Assembly (NCBI RefSeq): GCF_000317615.1
Contig: NC_019780.1
Span: forward strand, 2,563,840 to 2,627,839
Reading direction: 5' to 3'
Length of the DNA stretch: 64,000 nt
Origin: Dactylococcopsis salina PCC 8305
GTDB lineage: Bacteria; Cyanobacteriota; Cyanobacteriia; Cyanobacteriales; Rubidibacteraceae
Positions within the stretch are counted from its first letter, which is position 1, and the number at the start of each line of letters is the position of its first letter. A program made the position numbers and the translations under genes. Under the pieces are notes generated by a model, which had not been told where the DNA came from, did no database searches, and saw only the letters and a list, made by a program, of their open reading frames with translations. Positions 9,313 through 17,700 of this stretch are shown here, piece after piece.

Positions 9313-9753
9313 TTAAGATAAATTGGTATCCGTTTTTTCAATACCAATTATTGAAACAGCATCTGACGCAGTGACGATCGAGATATTTTCAACAGTTTTT
9401 AGTATTAATAAATCTCCTTTATCACCTGTTACAATTAAATCAGCTTTTCCCGCTATAGCAGTTGCGATAATCAAATTATCATCTGAATCTTTCGAGTAGT
9501 TAACTTCTGGCAAATCAGCAACCGTAACAGTAAAATCCTGTAAGGCACTAACCAGAATTCTTGCTTCATCTTGGTTAATAAATTTACGCAATTTTGGATA
9601 TTGCAAAACTTGCTTGAGTTCTTGTAATTGTTCTTCTGATGTAATCAGAGTAAATTCCTTTCTCCTCCAACCTTGATAAAGTAAATAAGGAAAACTCTTT
9701 TTACTAATAAGAGACGAGATTAGAATGTTAGTATCAAGAACGATTTTAGGCAC
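9313..9753 (-). CDS. PIN-domain toxin, COG1569-like, of a toxin-antitoxin pair
   Basis: PIN-fold ribonuclease. The first acidic motif is IVLDTNILISSL at the start; later acidic residues are in KDSDDNLIIATAIAGKADLIVTGDKGDLL (about residues 88-118). An upstream ATG at 9783 would add MLLTKRLEKT, but family members normally begin right before the LDTN motif. A GTG at 9753 gives VPKIVLDTN and overlaps the antitoxin stop by 8 bp, so 9753 is preferred. The expected role is RNA cleavage when free of antitoxin. Fragments of this gene are duplicated on both sides (9275-9310 and 10145-10225). Confidence 0.8.
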   Translation of the reverse strand: MPKIVLDTNILISSLISKKSFPYLLYQGWRRKEFTLITSEEQLQELKQVLQYPKLRKFINQDEARILVSALQDFTVTVADLPEVNYSKDSDDNLIIATAIAGKADLIVTGDKGDLLILKTVENISIVTASDAVSIIGIEKTDTNLS

Positions 9754-9973
9754 GGTTTTCTCTAATCGCTTCGTCAATAACATTCATAATTTCATCTTGA
9801 GAATACTGTAAATTACGTTCTTGTACAGTATCAATGGTTTCTTCAAAAATGTAACGCCTAACCGCTTCTTCAACTAAATTGGATAATTCTCCCTTTTCTG
9901 CGCCAATAGTACCGAGATAGCCTCTCACTGTACGGTCTATATCATCTGAAATAACTAATGACCAACGAGCCAT
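9746..9973 (-). CDS. Ribbon-helix-helix-like antitoxin partner of the PIN toxin
   Basis: 75 residues from the ATG at 9973 (MARWSLVISDDIDRTVRGYL); a longer frame to 9997 adds eight residues that look non-coding. An N-terminal beta strand followed by helices suits a ribbon-helix-helix DNA-binding antitoxin, and the charged C-terminal tail (SQDEIMNVIDEAIRENRA) would bind the toxin. It lies immediately upstream of, and overlaps, the PIN gene. Function rests mainly on context. Confidence 0.7.
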   Translation of the reverse strand: MARWSLVISDDIDRTVRGYLGTIGAEKGELSNLVEEAVRRYIFEETIDTVQERNLQYSQDEIMNVIDEAIRENRA

Positions 9974-10020
9974 AATAAACACATAATGGATAAGCACACT
10001 AACACATATTGTACATCAAA

Positions 10021-10225
10021 GTAAACGTAGGTTGGGTGAAGGAAACGTAACCCAACATAAAACGTAGGTTGGGTGGAGGAAACGTAACCCAACAGCAATA
10101 TAAATTCAGCCCCCTAACCCCCAATCTTGGGGGAACTTAAATTACAAAACTTGCTTGAGTTCTTGTAATTGTTCTTCTGATGTAATCAGAGTAAATTCCT
10201 TTCTCCTCCAACCTTGATAAAGTAA
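10021..10225. repeat. Two hairpin-repeat units plus duplicated PIN-gene segment
   Basis: Two 37-bp GTAGGTTGGGT units (10023-10098), then the same CCCCC hairpin composite as at 9229, then 81 bases (10145-10225) identical by eye to 9604-9684 inside the PIN gene. The copy has no start or complete domain and cannot encode a toxin. It looks like a recombination product of the flanking arrays. Confidence 0.85.
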
Positions 10226-10444
10226 CGTAGGTTGGGTGGAGGAAACGCAACCCAACAGCAAACGTAGGTTGAGTGAAGGAAACGCAACCCAACATAAAAC
10301 GTAGGTTGGGTGGAGGAAACGTAACCCAACATAAAACGTAGGTTGGGTGAAGGAAACGCAACCCAACATAAAACGTAGGTTGTATGAAGGAAACGCAACC
10401 CAACATAAAACGTAGGTTGAGTGAAGGAAACGTAACCCAACAGC
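10226..10444. repeat. Tandem array of GTAGGTTGGGT hairpin repeat (6 units)
   Basis: Six units of about 37 bp, of the same family as 9081-9228, ending about 100 bp before petJ. Apparent minus-strand ORFs across it are repeat artefacts. Confidence 0.9.
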
Positions 10445-10542
10445 AATTGATACAAATCTTAAAGTAAGACAAACTGTCTTTTGATTTCTCGATCGAATGT
10501 GTTTTATAGTGAGGAAGTCGAATTAAGAAATCGCTTTTAATT

Positions 10543-10860
10543 ATGAAAAGAATAATTGCATCTTTACTGATTGTTTTTTCCTTTTTTATCGCTTCTCCAG
10601 TACAAGCATCAGAAGAAGGCGGAAAAATTTTTCAAGCCAACTGTGCGGTTTGTCATGCTCAGGGAACTAACCGTATTATGGTAAATAAGACCCTGAAAAA
10701 AGACGCATTAGCTCGATATAATATGGATTCAAAAGAAGCCATTGTTCACCAAGTAACGAATGGAAAACGAGCCATGCCAGCGTTTCGAGGACGCTTAAAT
10801 TCATCTCAAATTGAAGCAGTTGCGGAGTATGTTTTAAGCCAAGCTGAAAAAGGTTGGTAA
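10543..10860 (+). CDS. petJ: Cytochrome c6
   Basis: 105 residues: a signal peptide (RIIASLLIVFSFFIASPVQA) and then a class I cytochrome c with haem attachment site CAVCH (about residues 34-38), NKTLKKDALARYNM, the axial-Met motif AMPAFRGRL, and the ending YVLSQAEKGW typical of c6. It carries electrons from cytochrome b6f to photosystem I or the terminal oxidase in the thylakoid lumen, often under copper control. A clear terminator follows. Confidence 0.96.
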   Translation: MKRIIASLLIVFSFFIASPVQASEEGGKIFQANCAVCHAQGTNRIMVNKTLKKDALARYNMDSKEAIVHQVTNGKRAMPAFRGRLNSSQIEAVAEYVLSQAEKGW

Positions 10861-10870
10861 TAACAAATTT

Positions 10871-10905
10871 GTCCTCACCCCTCGATTTTCGGGGGGACTT
10901 TTTTT
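10871..10905 (+). terminator. Rho-independent terminator of petJ
   Basis: GTCC...CCCC-TCGATTTTC-GGGG..GGAC stem followed by CTTTTTTT, 10 bases after the petJ stop codon. Confidence 0.85.
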
Positions 10906-10940
10906 AGATCATTTGAAATTTCAAAGATTATCTTAAGTTT

Positions 10941-11846
10941 ATGTTTAATTCTTCAATTCGTGTTAACCAAATTTTAGTTATCTCCCTCGTTTTTTGGTTG
11001 ATTTGTTTGCCCGCGCAAGCCACTAATTCCGATTTATTTACAGATGCGATCGAGCGCCTTCATCAAGGAAATCATCAAGAAGCTAGTTTAATCTTGGATG
11101 AGATATTACAAGAAAATACTCAACACTTAAAAGCAAAAAAATATCGCTGTTTTGCGAATCTAAATTTAGACCAATATGAGAAGGCGATCGAAGATTGTTC
11201 GGAGGTAATTCAACAAGATTCTAAACAATTACAAGCCTATCTTTGGCGCGGTTTAGCTTATTATCGTCGTGGCAATTATCAGCAAGCAATTAGTAATTAT
11301 AATCAAATTCTGGATCAAAATGTAGAACATCCACAAGCCTTGTATAATCGAGGTTTAGCAAAAAGCTCGATCGGGCTGTTATCCAGTGCCATTACCGATT
11401 ATAACCAAGCGTTGCAACTTTCCGATCGTTTAAACGCCACAGAAAAAGCAATGATTTATAATGATCGAGGGATTATTTATTTACAACAACAGCAATATGA
11501 TCAAGCAAGAAAAGACTTTTCTCAAGCGATTCAATTCGACAAAAATGATGCTCGATCGCTTTATAATCTCGGCTGTGTTTGTCATTATTTAGGGGAACAT
11601 TACACAGCAATTAAACATTTTACTCAATCCTTAGATCAAGCCCCTAACAATCCCTCTGCTTATATTAATCGTGGTTTAGCCTGGCATCAACTTGATTATA
11701 CCGCAAGCGCGATCGAAGACTTAAAACAAGGAGAAAATCTTTTGAAATATCAAGGAAAATTCCAAGCCGCCAAAGAAATACATCATCTAATTTCACAACT
11801 AGAATCAAGGCAAAGTAGCGTAAGTTTTCTTACCAGAAATATCTAA
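10941..11846 (+). CDS. Exported TPR-repeat protein
   Basis: 301 residues. A signal peptide (ILVISLVFWLICLPAQA, about 11-28) is followed by about seven 34-residue TPR units (for example LHQGNHQEASLILDEILQENTQ, AYYRRGNYQQAISNYNQIL, IYLQQQQYDQARKDFSQAIQFD, ALYNRGLAKSSIG). It is probably a periplasmic or lumenal scaffold for protein-protein contacts. Many cyanobacterial TPR proteins assist photosystem assembly, but nothing here identifies the partner. Confidence 0.8.
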   Translation: MFNSSIRVNQILVISLVFWLICLPAQATNSDLFTDAIERLHQGNHQEASLILDEILQENTQHLKAKKYRCFANLNLDQYEKAIEDCSEVIQQDSKQLQAYLWRGLAYYRRGNYQQAISNYNQILDQNVEHPQALYNRGLAKSSIGLLSSAITDYNQALQLSDRLNATEKAMIYNDRGIIYLQQQQYDQARKDFSQAIQFDKNDARSLYNLGCVCHYLGEHYTAIKHFTQSLDQAPNNPSAYINRGLAWHQLDYTASAIEDLKQGENLLKYQGKFQAAKEIHHLISQLESRQSSVSFLTRNI

Positions 11847-12144
11847 TTATACCATTTTAAACAATTGGCGCTACATTAACGATCAGTTAAGCCCCCCTTA
11901 AGTAAGGCAGGGCTGTTTCATTCTATTTTTTTGCTTGTTCCAGATGTTAGGAATAACCGGGGTTTTACGGCTTTTTTCTTATGAATAAGTCAAAAAGTAA
12001 GAAAAAGCGTTCGATCGAACGTACCAGAAGGGGTTCAGGCGATCGCTTTCGATTTTAACACCGAGAATGAAACAGCCCCCCTTAAGTAAGGGGGGTTTGG
12101 GGGGATCGGCTGTAACCTGACTTTTTGAAAATAGCATTAGTTTT
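11847..12144. mobile_element. MITE-like element with a second element nested inside
   Basis: The left end TTATACCATTTTAAACAATTGG and the degenerate right end TTGAAAATAGCATTA match the ends of a similar element at 59648-59743. The CCCCCCTTAAGTAAGG hairpin part is interrupted by a 169-bp element at 11910-12078 and appears on both sides of it. Non-coding. Confidence 0.55.
11910..12078. mobile_element. Nested 169-bp MITE with 15-bp terminal inverted repeats
   Basis: Perfect inverted ends GGGCTGTTTCATTCT (11910-11924) and AGAATGAAACAGCCC (12064-12078). The sequence CCCTTAAGTAAGG flanks both sides, two bases off a perfect target duplication on the left. No ORF inside, so any movement would need a transposase elsewhere in the genome. 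Confidence 0.7.
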
Positions 12145-12188
12145 CGGGTGGGAATTTCCCACCCTACGATTAATTTAAATCATCAAAA

Positions 12189-13523
12189 TTACAACGCACC
12201 CGCAGCAGTTTTATCAAAAATTCCTATTCCCAGATGACTGGTAATATTAATCGCTTGTAAGACTGGAGCGCCATCTTTTCCATCAGGATAATCAATCACA
12301 CTCACCGCGCCATTCCCCTGTTTAACATTCCAAAAATTACTCGGAGAAAGTCCTAACAAAGCACAAAGAATCACCTTATTAATCGCATCGTGAGCGACAA
12401 CAATTCCCGTTTTAATGCCATCGGGAGACTCTCCTTTTTCGGCAACAATTTCTTGCCAACATCCCACAGCGCGATCCCAAACTTCCTGTAAATTTTCTCC
12501 TTCTGGCATTTGTACTAATTCGGGGGTTTCTTGCCATTGTCTTAATAACTCAGGATACTCCTTTTGAATTTCTGGCTTTAATTTTCCTTCCCATTTACCA
12601 TGACTAATTTCTAAGAGTGGCTCTTTAATTTCTAACTCAACTCCTGCATGATGCGCTAAAATTAATTCTGCTGTTTCTTTCGGGCGTAACATCGGACTAG
12701 AAATTGCAAAATCTAGAGAAGTTTCTTTTAAAAAATCAGCCGCCTTTCGTCCTTGATTTCTGCCATTTTCATTGAGAGGAATATCCATTTTCCCTTGAAA
12801 ACGAGACTCTTTATTCCAATCGGTTTCCCCATGACGAACTAATAACAAACGGATTCCTTTATTTTGACGAGGAGAAGGTAACGCACTACCTAAATGAGAA
12901 GTTTGATTGAGGGATTCTAACTCCACTGGTTCGCCCCATTCTCCCTTAAAATTCAGAACATTAATCCCACAATTTGACTGTTGAATTGAATGATAAAGCG
13001 CAGGAGGAACACCGATCGCGCTACTAATTAAACAGCGATTAATGCCATTATGAGCAACAATAACGATCGTTTCTCCTTGATGTTTAGAAATCACATTTTT
13101 CCAGAAGGTTTGCGCTTGTTCATAGAGAGACAAAACTGGATAATGTTCTTTCCCATCAACGGTCATTTTAAAGTCATGGGGGCGATTTTTCCAACAATCA
13201 TATTCCTCTGGAAACCGACTCACCACTTCCTCTTTTTTCATTTCTTCCCACAGGGGAAGATCAACTTCTTGTAATAAATCAGAAACTTCTAGAGAAGGAG
13301 TAACATCAAAACAACTCTGGATGATCTCCGCCGTTTGTTTGGCACGTTGTAAAGGACTACAGTAGAATGTTGCTACATCAAGCTGACGCAACACGACACC
13401 CACTTTCTGCGCGTCTTCGCAACCTTTCTCCGTTAAAACAGATTTATCACAACGCCCTTGAATGATCTGTTCTACATTATAGGTACTTTGTCCATGACGG
13501 ACGATTACAACCTTTGTCGTCAC
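12189..13523 (-). CDS. Tandem histidine phosphatase (two phosphoglycerate-mutase-like domains)
   Basis: 444 residues with two complete histidine-phosphatase domains. The first opens with VVIVRHGQSTYN (catalytic His about residue 10), the second with LLLVRHGETDWN (about residue 228). Each has the later His motif (VAHNGINR and VAHDAINK). Two-domain proteins of this type in cyanobacteria and plants resemble 2-carboxy-D-arabinitol-1-phosphatase, which removes a Rubisco inhibitor. The exact substrate cannot be read from sequence. Confidence 0.88.
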   Translation of the reverse strand: MTTKVVIVRHGQSTYNVEQIIQGRCDKSVLTEKGCEDAQKVGVVLRQLDVATFYCSPLQRAKQTAEIIQSCFDVTPSLEVSDLLQEVDLPLWEEMKKEEVVSRFPEEYDCWKNRPHDFKMTVDGKEHYPVLSLYEQAQTFWKNVISKHQGETIVIVAHNGINRCLISSAIGVPPALYHSIQQSNCGINVLNFKGEWGEPVELESLNQTSHLGSALPSPRQNKGIRLLLVRHGETDWNKESRFQGKMDIPLNENGRNQGRKAADFLKETSLDFAISSPMLRPKETAELILAHHAGVELEIKEPLLEISHGKWEGKLKPEIQKEYPELLRQWQETPELVQMPEGENLQEVWDRAVGCWQEIVAEKGESPDGIKTGIVVAHDAINKVILCALLGLSPSNFWNVKQGNGAVSVIDYPDGKDGAPVLQAINITSHLGIGIFDKTAAGAL

Positions 13524-13665
13524 TGTTTCTCCTCCAATTGGTGAACGAGCTTATTGTACTACGATACCTGAACATCTTTATAATCAGCGCTAGATAATTG
13601 ATGGTTAATTTTCTCCTTCTTCGTAATCAGTTACAATCATTTAGAAGTCCCTAACTGAGAATTTT

Positions 13666-15228
13666 ATGACCCTGAAACGCTTTTTTTTACTCCTTCTCAC
13701 CCTTCTTGCTGTGGGAAAAATTGTTTTATCTTTAGGAAATAGCCTCTCACAGCCACAAATTCAAGCGCGACTGGAATTGTATCAAGTTAATTTATCGCTT
13801 CATGTGACAGCGTTAGAATCGAGTGCTGAAAATAGTCAGTTGTCTTCAGAAGCATTACTTGGGGAAACTCCCTACGCTGACGCAGAAAAAAAGTATAAAG
13901 AAATTTTAGATTTTGCAGAAAGCCGACGCTCTGATTTAAAGACACAATTACAAGAGTTATCTGAAGATAATTTACTCAGTAATTCTTCCTCTCAAACTTT
14001 AGCACAAGTTCCTGATCTTTCTCCACAACAGCAACAAATTACAGCACAACTTCAAGAGTTAAACGGATTCATTGGTGAGTTAAATATTAAGCTCGGAATT
14101 TTACAAGCGAAACAAGATCAAGTTACCACTGCTTTAAATACTTGGCAAGCCTTACAGGATCAATTTTCTACAGAATCTAGATTCCAAGAAATCCCTAGAA
14201 CAGCGCAAGTTTTAGGAGGATTATGGGAGAAACCACCACAAGTTTTAGACAGCGCAGAAACGGAAATTAAAAACGGATTAGATGGTTGGTTTCAAGATGA
14301 AGCATTGGCTAAATTATACGAAATCCAAGAAGATCAAACGGCTTTAACGACTCTTCAAACGCAGCGTCAAGAAAAAGCAGAACAAGCATTAATTAAGTTA
14401 GGAATGGTAACAGGTTTACCCTTAATTGGAGGGTTAATTGGGTTTGGGTTACTTCTTTTCTTCGGAACACAATGGTTGATCAAAGGGAAAGAGTCAATCC
14501 TAGCGACGAATCAAGAATTGAAATGGGAAACGCCTTGGAATTGGGAAATTACTTGGCAAGTTTTGGTTGTTGGTTTCTTCTTTATTGGTCAGTTTTTATT
14601 ACCGTTGGTGATCGGAATTTCAGGAATTAATCCCACAGGATGGGGGATTCAAGGAAAGGCTTTATATGTTTTAGCAACCTATGTTTTAATGACAACGGGA
14701 GGGTTAACGGTACTTTATTTTTCCATTCGGACGTATTTTCCGTTACCAGAAGGTTGGTTTAATTGGAAGGGAAATAATTGGTTATTATGGGGAATTGGTG
14801 GCTATTTGGTGGCGATTCCTTTGGTGGTGATTGTCTCGATTATTAATCAGGAAATTTGGCAAGGACAAGGGGGAAGTAATCCGTTATTATTTTTAGCAGT
14901 ACAAGCGCAAGATACGATCGCGCTGTTAATATTTTTTACGACGGCTGCGATCGCCGCGCCGATTTTTGAAGAGATTATTTTCCGAGGGTTTTTACTTCCT
15001 TCGCTGACAAAATATTTTCCAGTTTGGGTTTCGATCGCGCTTAGTAGTTTGTTATTTTCGGTAGCGCATTTGAGTTTATCAGAGGTGTTACCCCTGACAG
15101 TTTTAGGATTAGTTTTGGGTGTCGTTTACACGCGATCGAGAAACATTTTAGCTTCGATCGTTGTTCATAGTTTATGGAATAGTGGAACATTGCTGAGTTT
15201 ATACATTCTCGGAAGTGGTGTTAACTAA
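13666..15228 (+). CDS. CPBP (Abi) family intramembrane glutamic metalloprotease
   Basis: 520 residues. N-terminal membrane segment, a long helical extracytoplasmic region to about 240 rich in Gln and Leu, then about six or seven membrane helices ending in the CPBP domain. The diagnostic motifs are FEEIIFRGF (about 434), AHLSLSEVLPL (about 466) and VVHSLWN (about 500), the EExxxR and His positions of the catalytic site. The family includes Rce1-type proteases. The long N-terminal domain is typical of cyanobacterial members. Its 3' end overlaps the convergent histidine kinase gene by 30 bp. Confidence 0.88.
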   Translation: MTLKRFFLLLLTLLAVGKIVLSLGNSLSQPQIQARLELYQVNLSLHVTALESSAENSQLSSEALLGETPYADAEKKYKEILDFAESRRSDLKTQLQELSEDNLLSNSSSQTLAQVPDLSPQQQQITAQLQELNGFIGELNIKLGILQAKQDQVTTALNTWQALQDQFSTESRFQEIPRTAQVLGGLWEKPPQVLDSAETEIKNGLDGWFQDEALAKLYEIQEDQTALTTLQTQRQEKAEQALIKLGMVTGLPLIGGLIGFGLLLFFGTQWLIKGKESILATNQELKWETPWNWEITWQVLVVGFFFIGQFLLPLVIGISGINPTGWGIQGKALYVLATYVLMTTGGLTVLYFSIRTYFPLPEGWFNWKGNNWLLWGIGGYLVAIPLVVIVSIINQEIWQGQGGSNPLLFLAVQAQDTIALLIFFTTAAIAAPIFEEIIFRGFLLPSLTKYFPVWVSIALSSLLFSVAHLSLSEVLPLTVLGLVLGVVYTRSRNILASIVVHSLWNSGTLLSLYILGSGVN

Positions 15229-16656
15229 AAGAGAAATAATAAATGCTGTTCCTTTTTGCGGATTATCGGGAGGAATGGCGGGGCTAATTAAATCAATTTC
15301 TCCCTGCATTTTTTCCACATATTCTTTCACAATTGCTAATCCTAATCCAGTACCAGGAATGTCGCTGTTTGATTGTACACCGCGATAATGACGTTGAAAG
15401 ATTTTTGGTTGATCTTCAGGGGGGATTCCTGAGCCATTATCTCGGATCATTAAGTTTTGTTTTTGGGAGTTTTCTTGGTAAATAATTAGCTCGATCGAGC
15501 CTTTTTCAGGAGTATATTTAATCGCGTTATCCAGAAGATTGTTTAAGACTTCACCGAATGCTTTACGATTCGCTTTTACCAGTGGGAGTGAGTCAGGAAT
15601 TTGAGTTTTTAAGGTGATATTTTTCTCTTGGGCGATCGCGCGAATGGATTCTAAAATAGGCGTAATTACTTCCGTTACCTGTATTGTTTCTAAGTCAAAA
15701 ACTTGACTGGGAGGGAGAGATTTTACAGTCGAATTTCCTTCAGGAAGCGCAGTGGTTTCGGTTTCAATTGTTACTTCTTCCTCACCCATTTCCTCAAGAA
15801 AGTCTCCCATATCTTGTAACAATTGCTGGAGACGATCGCTTTCTCGCATGATATTCTCAGCAAAAGAGCGACTTTTCTGATTCTCTTCTGGATTCAAACG
15901 TTTAAGGAGAAGTTTTCCAAACGTTCTCAACGCCATCAAAGGATTACGCAATTGGTGTAAAATATCATCGAGTCGATCGCGCTGTTGTTCTTGCTGCCAT
16001 TGTTGTTGACGGAGTTTTTGTTGCGATAAGCCGTAACGTTGATCCAAAACACAAGCTAAAGCAATTGTTCCCGCCGTTCGTTGAATTTGGGTAAACTCCC
16101 ATTGACTCCATTGCGCTTGTTGACGAGCAATCACTAATAATCCCATCATCACATTTTCGTGCAACAATGGGAAAACAATTTGATGCTGATTTTGTTGATT
16201 AACCACATCAGGAATGATATCCTCCGAACCAACCGTTAACGCTGATTTATCCTCACTAGAAGCATCGGAAGGCAACTCAAAAGGCGTATTTTCCAACAAG
16301 GAATCTTCAGAAGTAATAATGGCTTCTTCCTCAGTGAAGTCACTCTCTTCAGGATAGACCACGATCGGAACCAGTTGTCTAGTACCAGAAGACAGTTCTT
16401 TTGTCAAATAAACCGCGCCGCGATCGGCATTTAAACCTTCTTTCAAATTCGTGATCTGCGAGCGACAAAGTGCGGTAAATTCGGAACTAGCGGGAAATAA
16501 AAGTCGGTTCACCATTGCGGGAGAAATTCTACTTAACTTCAGTTTTGATTCAGTACCCAAATCTGGCATTCCTCCCCATTCTAGTGTTATCTTTTCCCCA
16601 TCTACTTCCCCGAAAGTCTGAGGATTCGCTAAAATAATTAACCACCTGCAGCTCAT
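15199..16656 (-). CDS. GAF-domain sensor histidine kinase (Hik2/CSK-like)
   Basis: 485 residues from the ATG at 16656; a longer frame to 16767 would overlap trmD and is rejected. A GAF-like domain at about 40-210 (FTALCRSQITNL...DRGAVYLTKEL) precedes the H-box ILHQLRNPLMALRTFGKLL with the phospho-His near 235. Next come the N-box LNNLLDNAIKYTPEKG (about 372) and ATP-lid motifs RDNGSGIP and GTGLGLAIVKEYV. The LRTFGKLL H-box resembles the redox kinase Hik2 and chloroplast sensor kinase CSK, but that is from memory. No response regulator is adjacent. The gene is divergent from trmD with only 10 bp between start codons. Confidence 0.82.
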   Translation of the reverse strand: MSCRWLIILANPQTFGEVDGEKITLEWGGMPDLGTESKLKLSRISPAMVNRLLFPASSEFTALCRSQITNLKEGLNADRGAVYLTKELSSGTRQLVPIVVYPEESDFTEEEAIITSEDSLLENTPFELPSDASSEDKSALTVGSEDIIPDVVNQQNQHQIVFPLLHENVMMGLLVIARQQAQWSQWEFTQIQRTAGTIALACVLDQRYGLSQQKLRQQQWQQEQQRDRLDDILHQLRNPLMALRTFGKLLLKRLNPEENQKSRSFAENIMRESDRLQQLLQDMGDFLEEMGEEEVTIETETTALPEGNSTVKSLPPSQVFDLETIQVTEVITPILESIRAIAQEKNITLKTQIPDSLPLVKANRKAFGEVLNNLLDNAIKYTPEKGSIELIIYQENSQKQNLMIRDNGSGIPPEDQPKIFQRHYRGVQSNSDIPGTGLGLAIVKEYVEKMQGEIDLISPAIPPDNPQKGTAFIISLLVNTTSENV

Positions 16657-16666
16657 AAAATCAATC

Positions 16667-17359
16667 GTGCGTTTTGACGTTGTTACCCTATTTCCTGATT
16701 TCTTCCACTCTCCCCTCAACTCTGGGATTGTAGGAAGAGCCCTCCAAAAAAAGATCGCTGAAGTCAACTTTGTTAATCCTCGCGATTTTGCCTTTGATAA
16801 ACATCATCGCGTCGATGACGAACCTTATGGGGGAGGTGTAGGAATGTTGCTGAAACCCGAACCGATTTTTGCTGCTGTTGAGTCTCTCCCGCAACTTCCT
16901 CAGCGAGACATTATTTTGATGACTCCCCAAGGACAACCGATGAATCAGCCACTGTTTCGAGAATTAGCTTCCGATTATGAACAGTTGGTGCTAGTCTGTG
17001 GTCATTATGAGGGAATTGATGAGCGAATCCGTGAGCATTTAGTGACTCGTGAGGTTTCGTTAGGTGATTTTATTCTCACTTGTGGGGAAATTCCAGCACT
17101 GGCTTTGATGAATGGGGTGATGCGTTTACTCCCAGGAACGATCGGGAAAGCAGATTCTTTGAAAGCAGAGAGTTTTGAGACAGAATTGTTAGATTATCCG
17201 CAATATACAAAACCAGCGGTGTTTCGAGGTTGGGAAGTTCCGCCAGTGTTACGATCGGGACATCATGCGGCGATCGCGCAGTGGCGAAAAGAACAACAAA
17301 TGAAGCGCACTCAAGAACGTCGTCCTGATTTATGGGAAGAATGGAAGCGCAATCAGTGA
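16667..17359 (+). CDS. trmD: tRNA (guanine-N1)-methyltransferase TrmD
   Basis: 230 residues with a GTG start (MRFDVVTLFPDFF). TrmD uses S-adenosylmethionine to methylate G37 of tRNAs and prevents frameshifting. Hallmarks are PYGGGVGMLLKPEP (about 54), the VCGHYEGIDERI block and the SPOUT knot LGDFILTCGEIPALALMNGV (about 135-155), plus the C-terminal PEYTKP-like PQYTKPAVFRGWEVPPVL. The end runs directly into the short TGATCAG repeat array. Confidence 0.96.
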   Translation: MRFDVVTLFPDFFHSPLNSGIVGRALQKKIAEVNFVNPRDFAFDKHHRVDDEPYGGGVGMLLKPEPIFAAVESLPQLPQRDIILMTPQGQPMNQPLFRELASDYEQLVLVCGHYEGIDERIREHLVTREVSLGDFILTCGEIPALALMNGVMRLLPGTIGKADSLKAESFETELLDYPQYTKPAVFRGWEVPPVLRSGHHAAIAQWRKEQQMKRTQERRPDLWEEWKRNQ

Positions 17360-17421
17360 TCAGTGATCAGTGATCAGTGACCAGTGATCAGTGACCAGTG
17401 ATCAGTGACCAGTGATCAGTC
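17354..17421. repeat. Tandem TGATCAG/TGACCAG heptamer array
   Basis: About nine heptamers, alternating CAGTGAT/CAGTGAC. The first overlaps the trmD stop codon. Related arrays are at 25414-25516 and 27903-27990. It is followed at 17432-17460 by a CCCCCAAACTTGGGGG hairpin. Confidence 0.85.
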
Positions 17422-17526
17422 GCTTTATCTAGTTCCCCCAAACTTGGGGGTTAGGGGGCTAACAACTTGCGCGATCGAGCGACCATGACTTAAACTACTT
17501 TCAGTCTTAACTCATCAAAAAATACA

Positions 17527-17700
17527 ATGACAACTCATTTTATTGAAGCAGAAATCGACTTAACCGAAAACCCAGTCACCCTACAAAAAGAAATTGAAAC
17601 AGAACTAGCAAAACGGGGTAAGCCTTTACGCTGGGCAATTACCCGTGTTGATTCTCATCAGAAAACAGTGCAAATCGAAGCGATCGTTACTCAAAAATAG
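17527..17700 (+). CDS. Conserved-type small protein upstream of DUF3326 gene
   Basis: 57 residues (MTTHFIEAEIDLTENPVTLQ...), ending in TAG whose last base is the first base of the DUF3326 GTG start. This one-base overlap and the regular codon use argue for a real gene. No motif is recognised. It has an alternating strand/helix pattern and no membrane segment. Confidence 0.65.
   Translation: MTTHFIEAEIDLTENPVTLQKEIETELAKRGKPLRWAITRVDSHQKTVQIEAIVTQK

Noticed and set aside
9081-10444. Possible CRISPR arrays in the 37-bp tandem repeats (also 19561-19731 and 42888-43021)
   Set aside because: Units are directly adjacent and there are no unique spacers between repeats; no cas genes are nearby.
10137-10472. 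Three overlapping minus-strand ORFs across the repeat array before petJ
   Set aside because: They translate the 37-bp repeat and the duplicated PIN fragment; none has a domain or start of its own.
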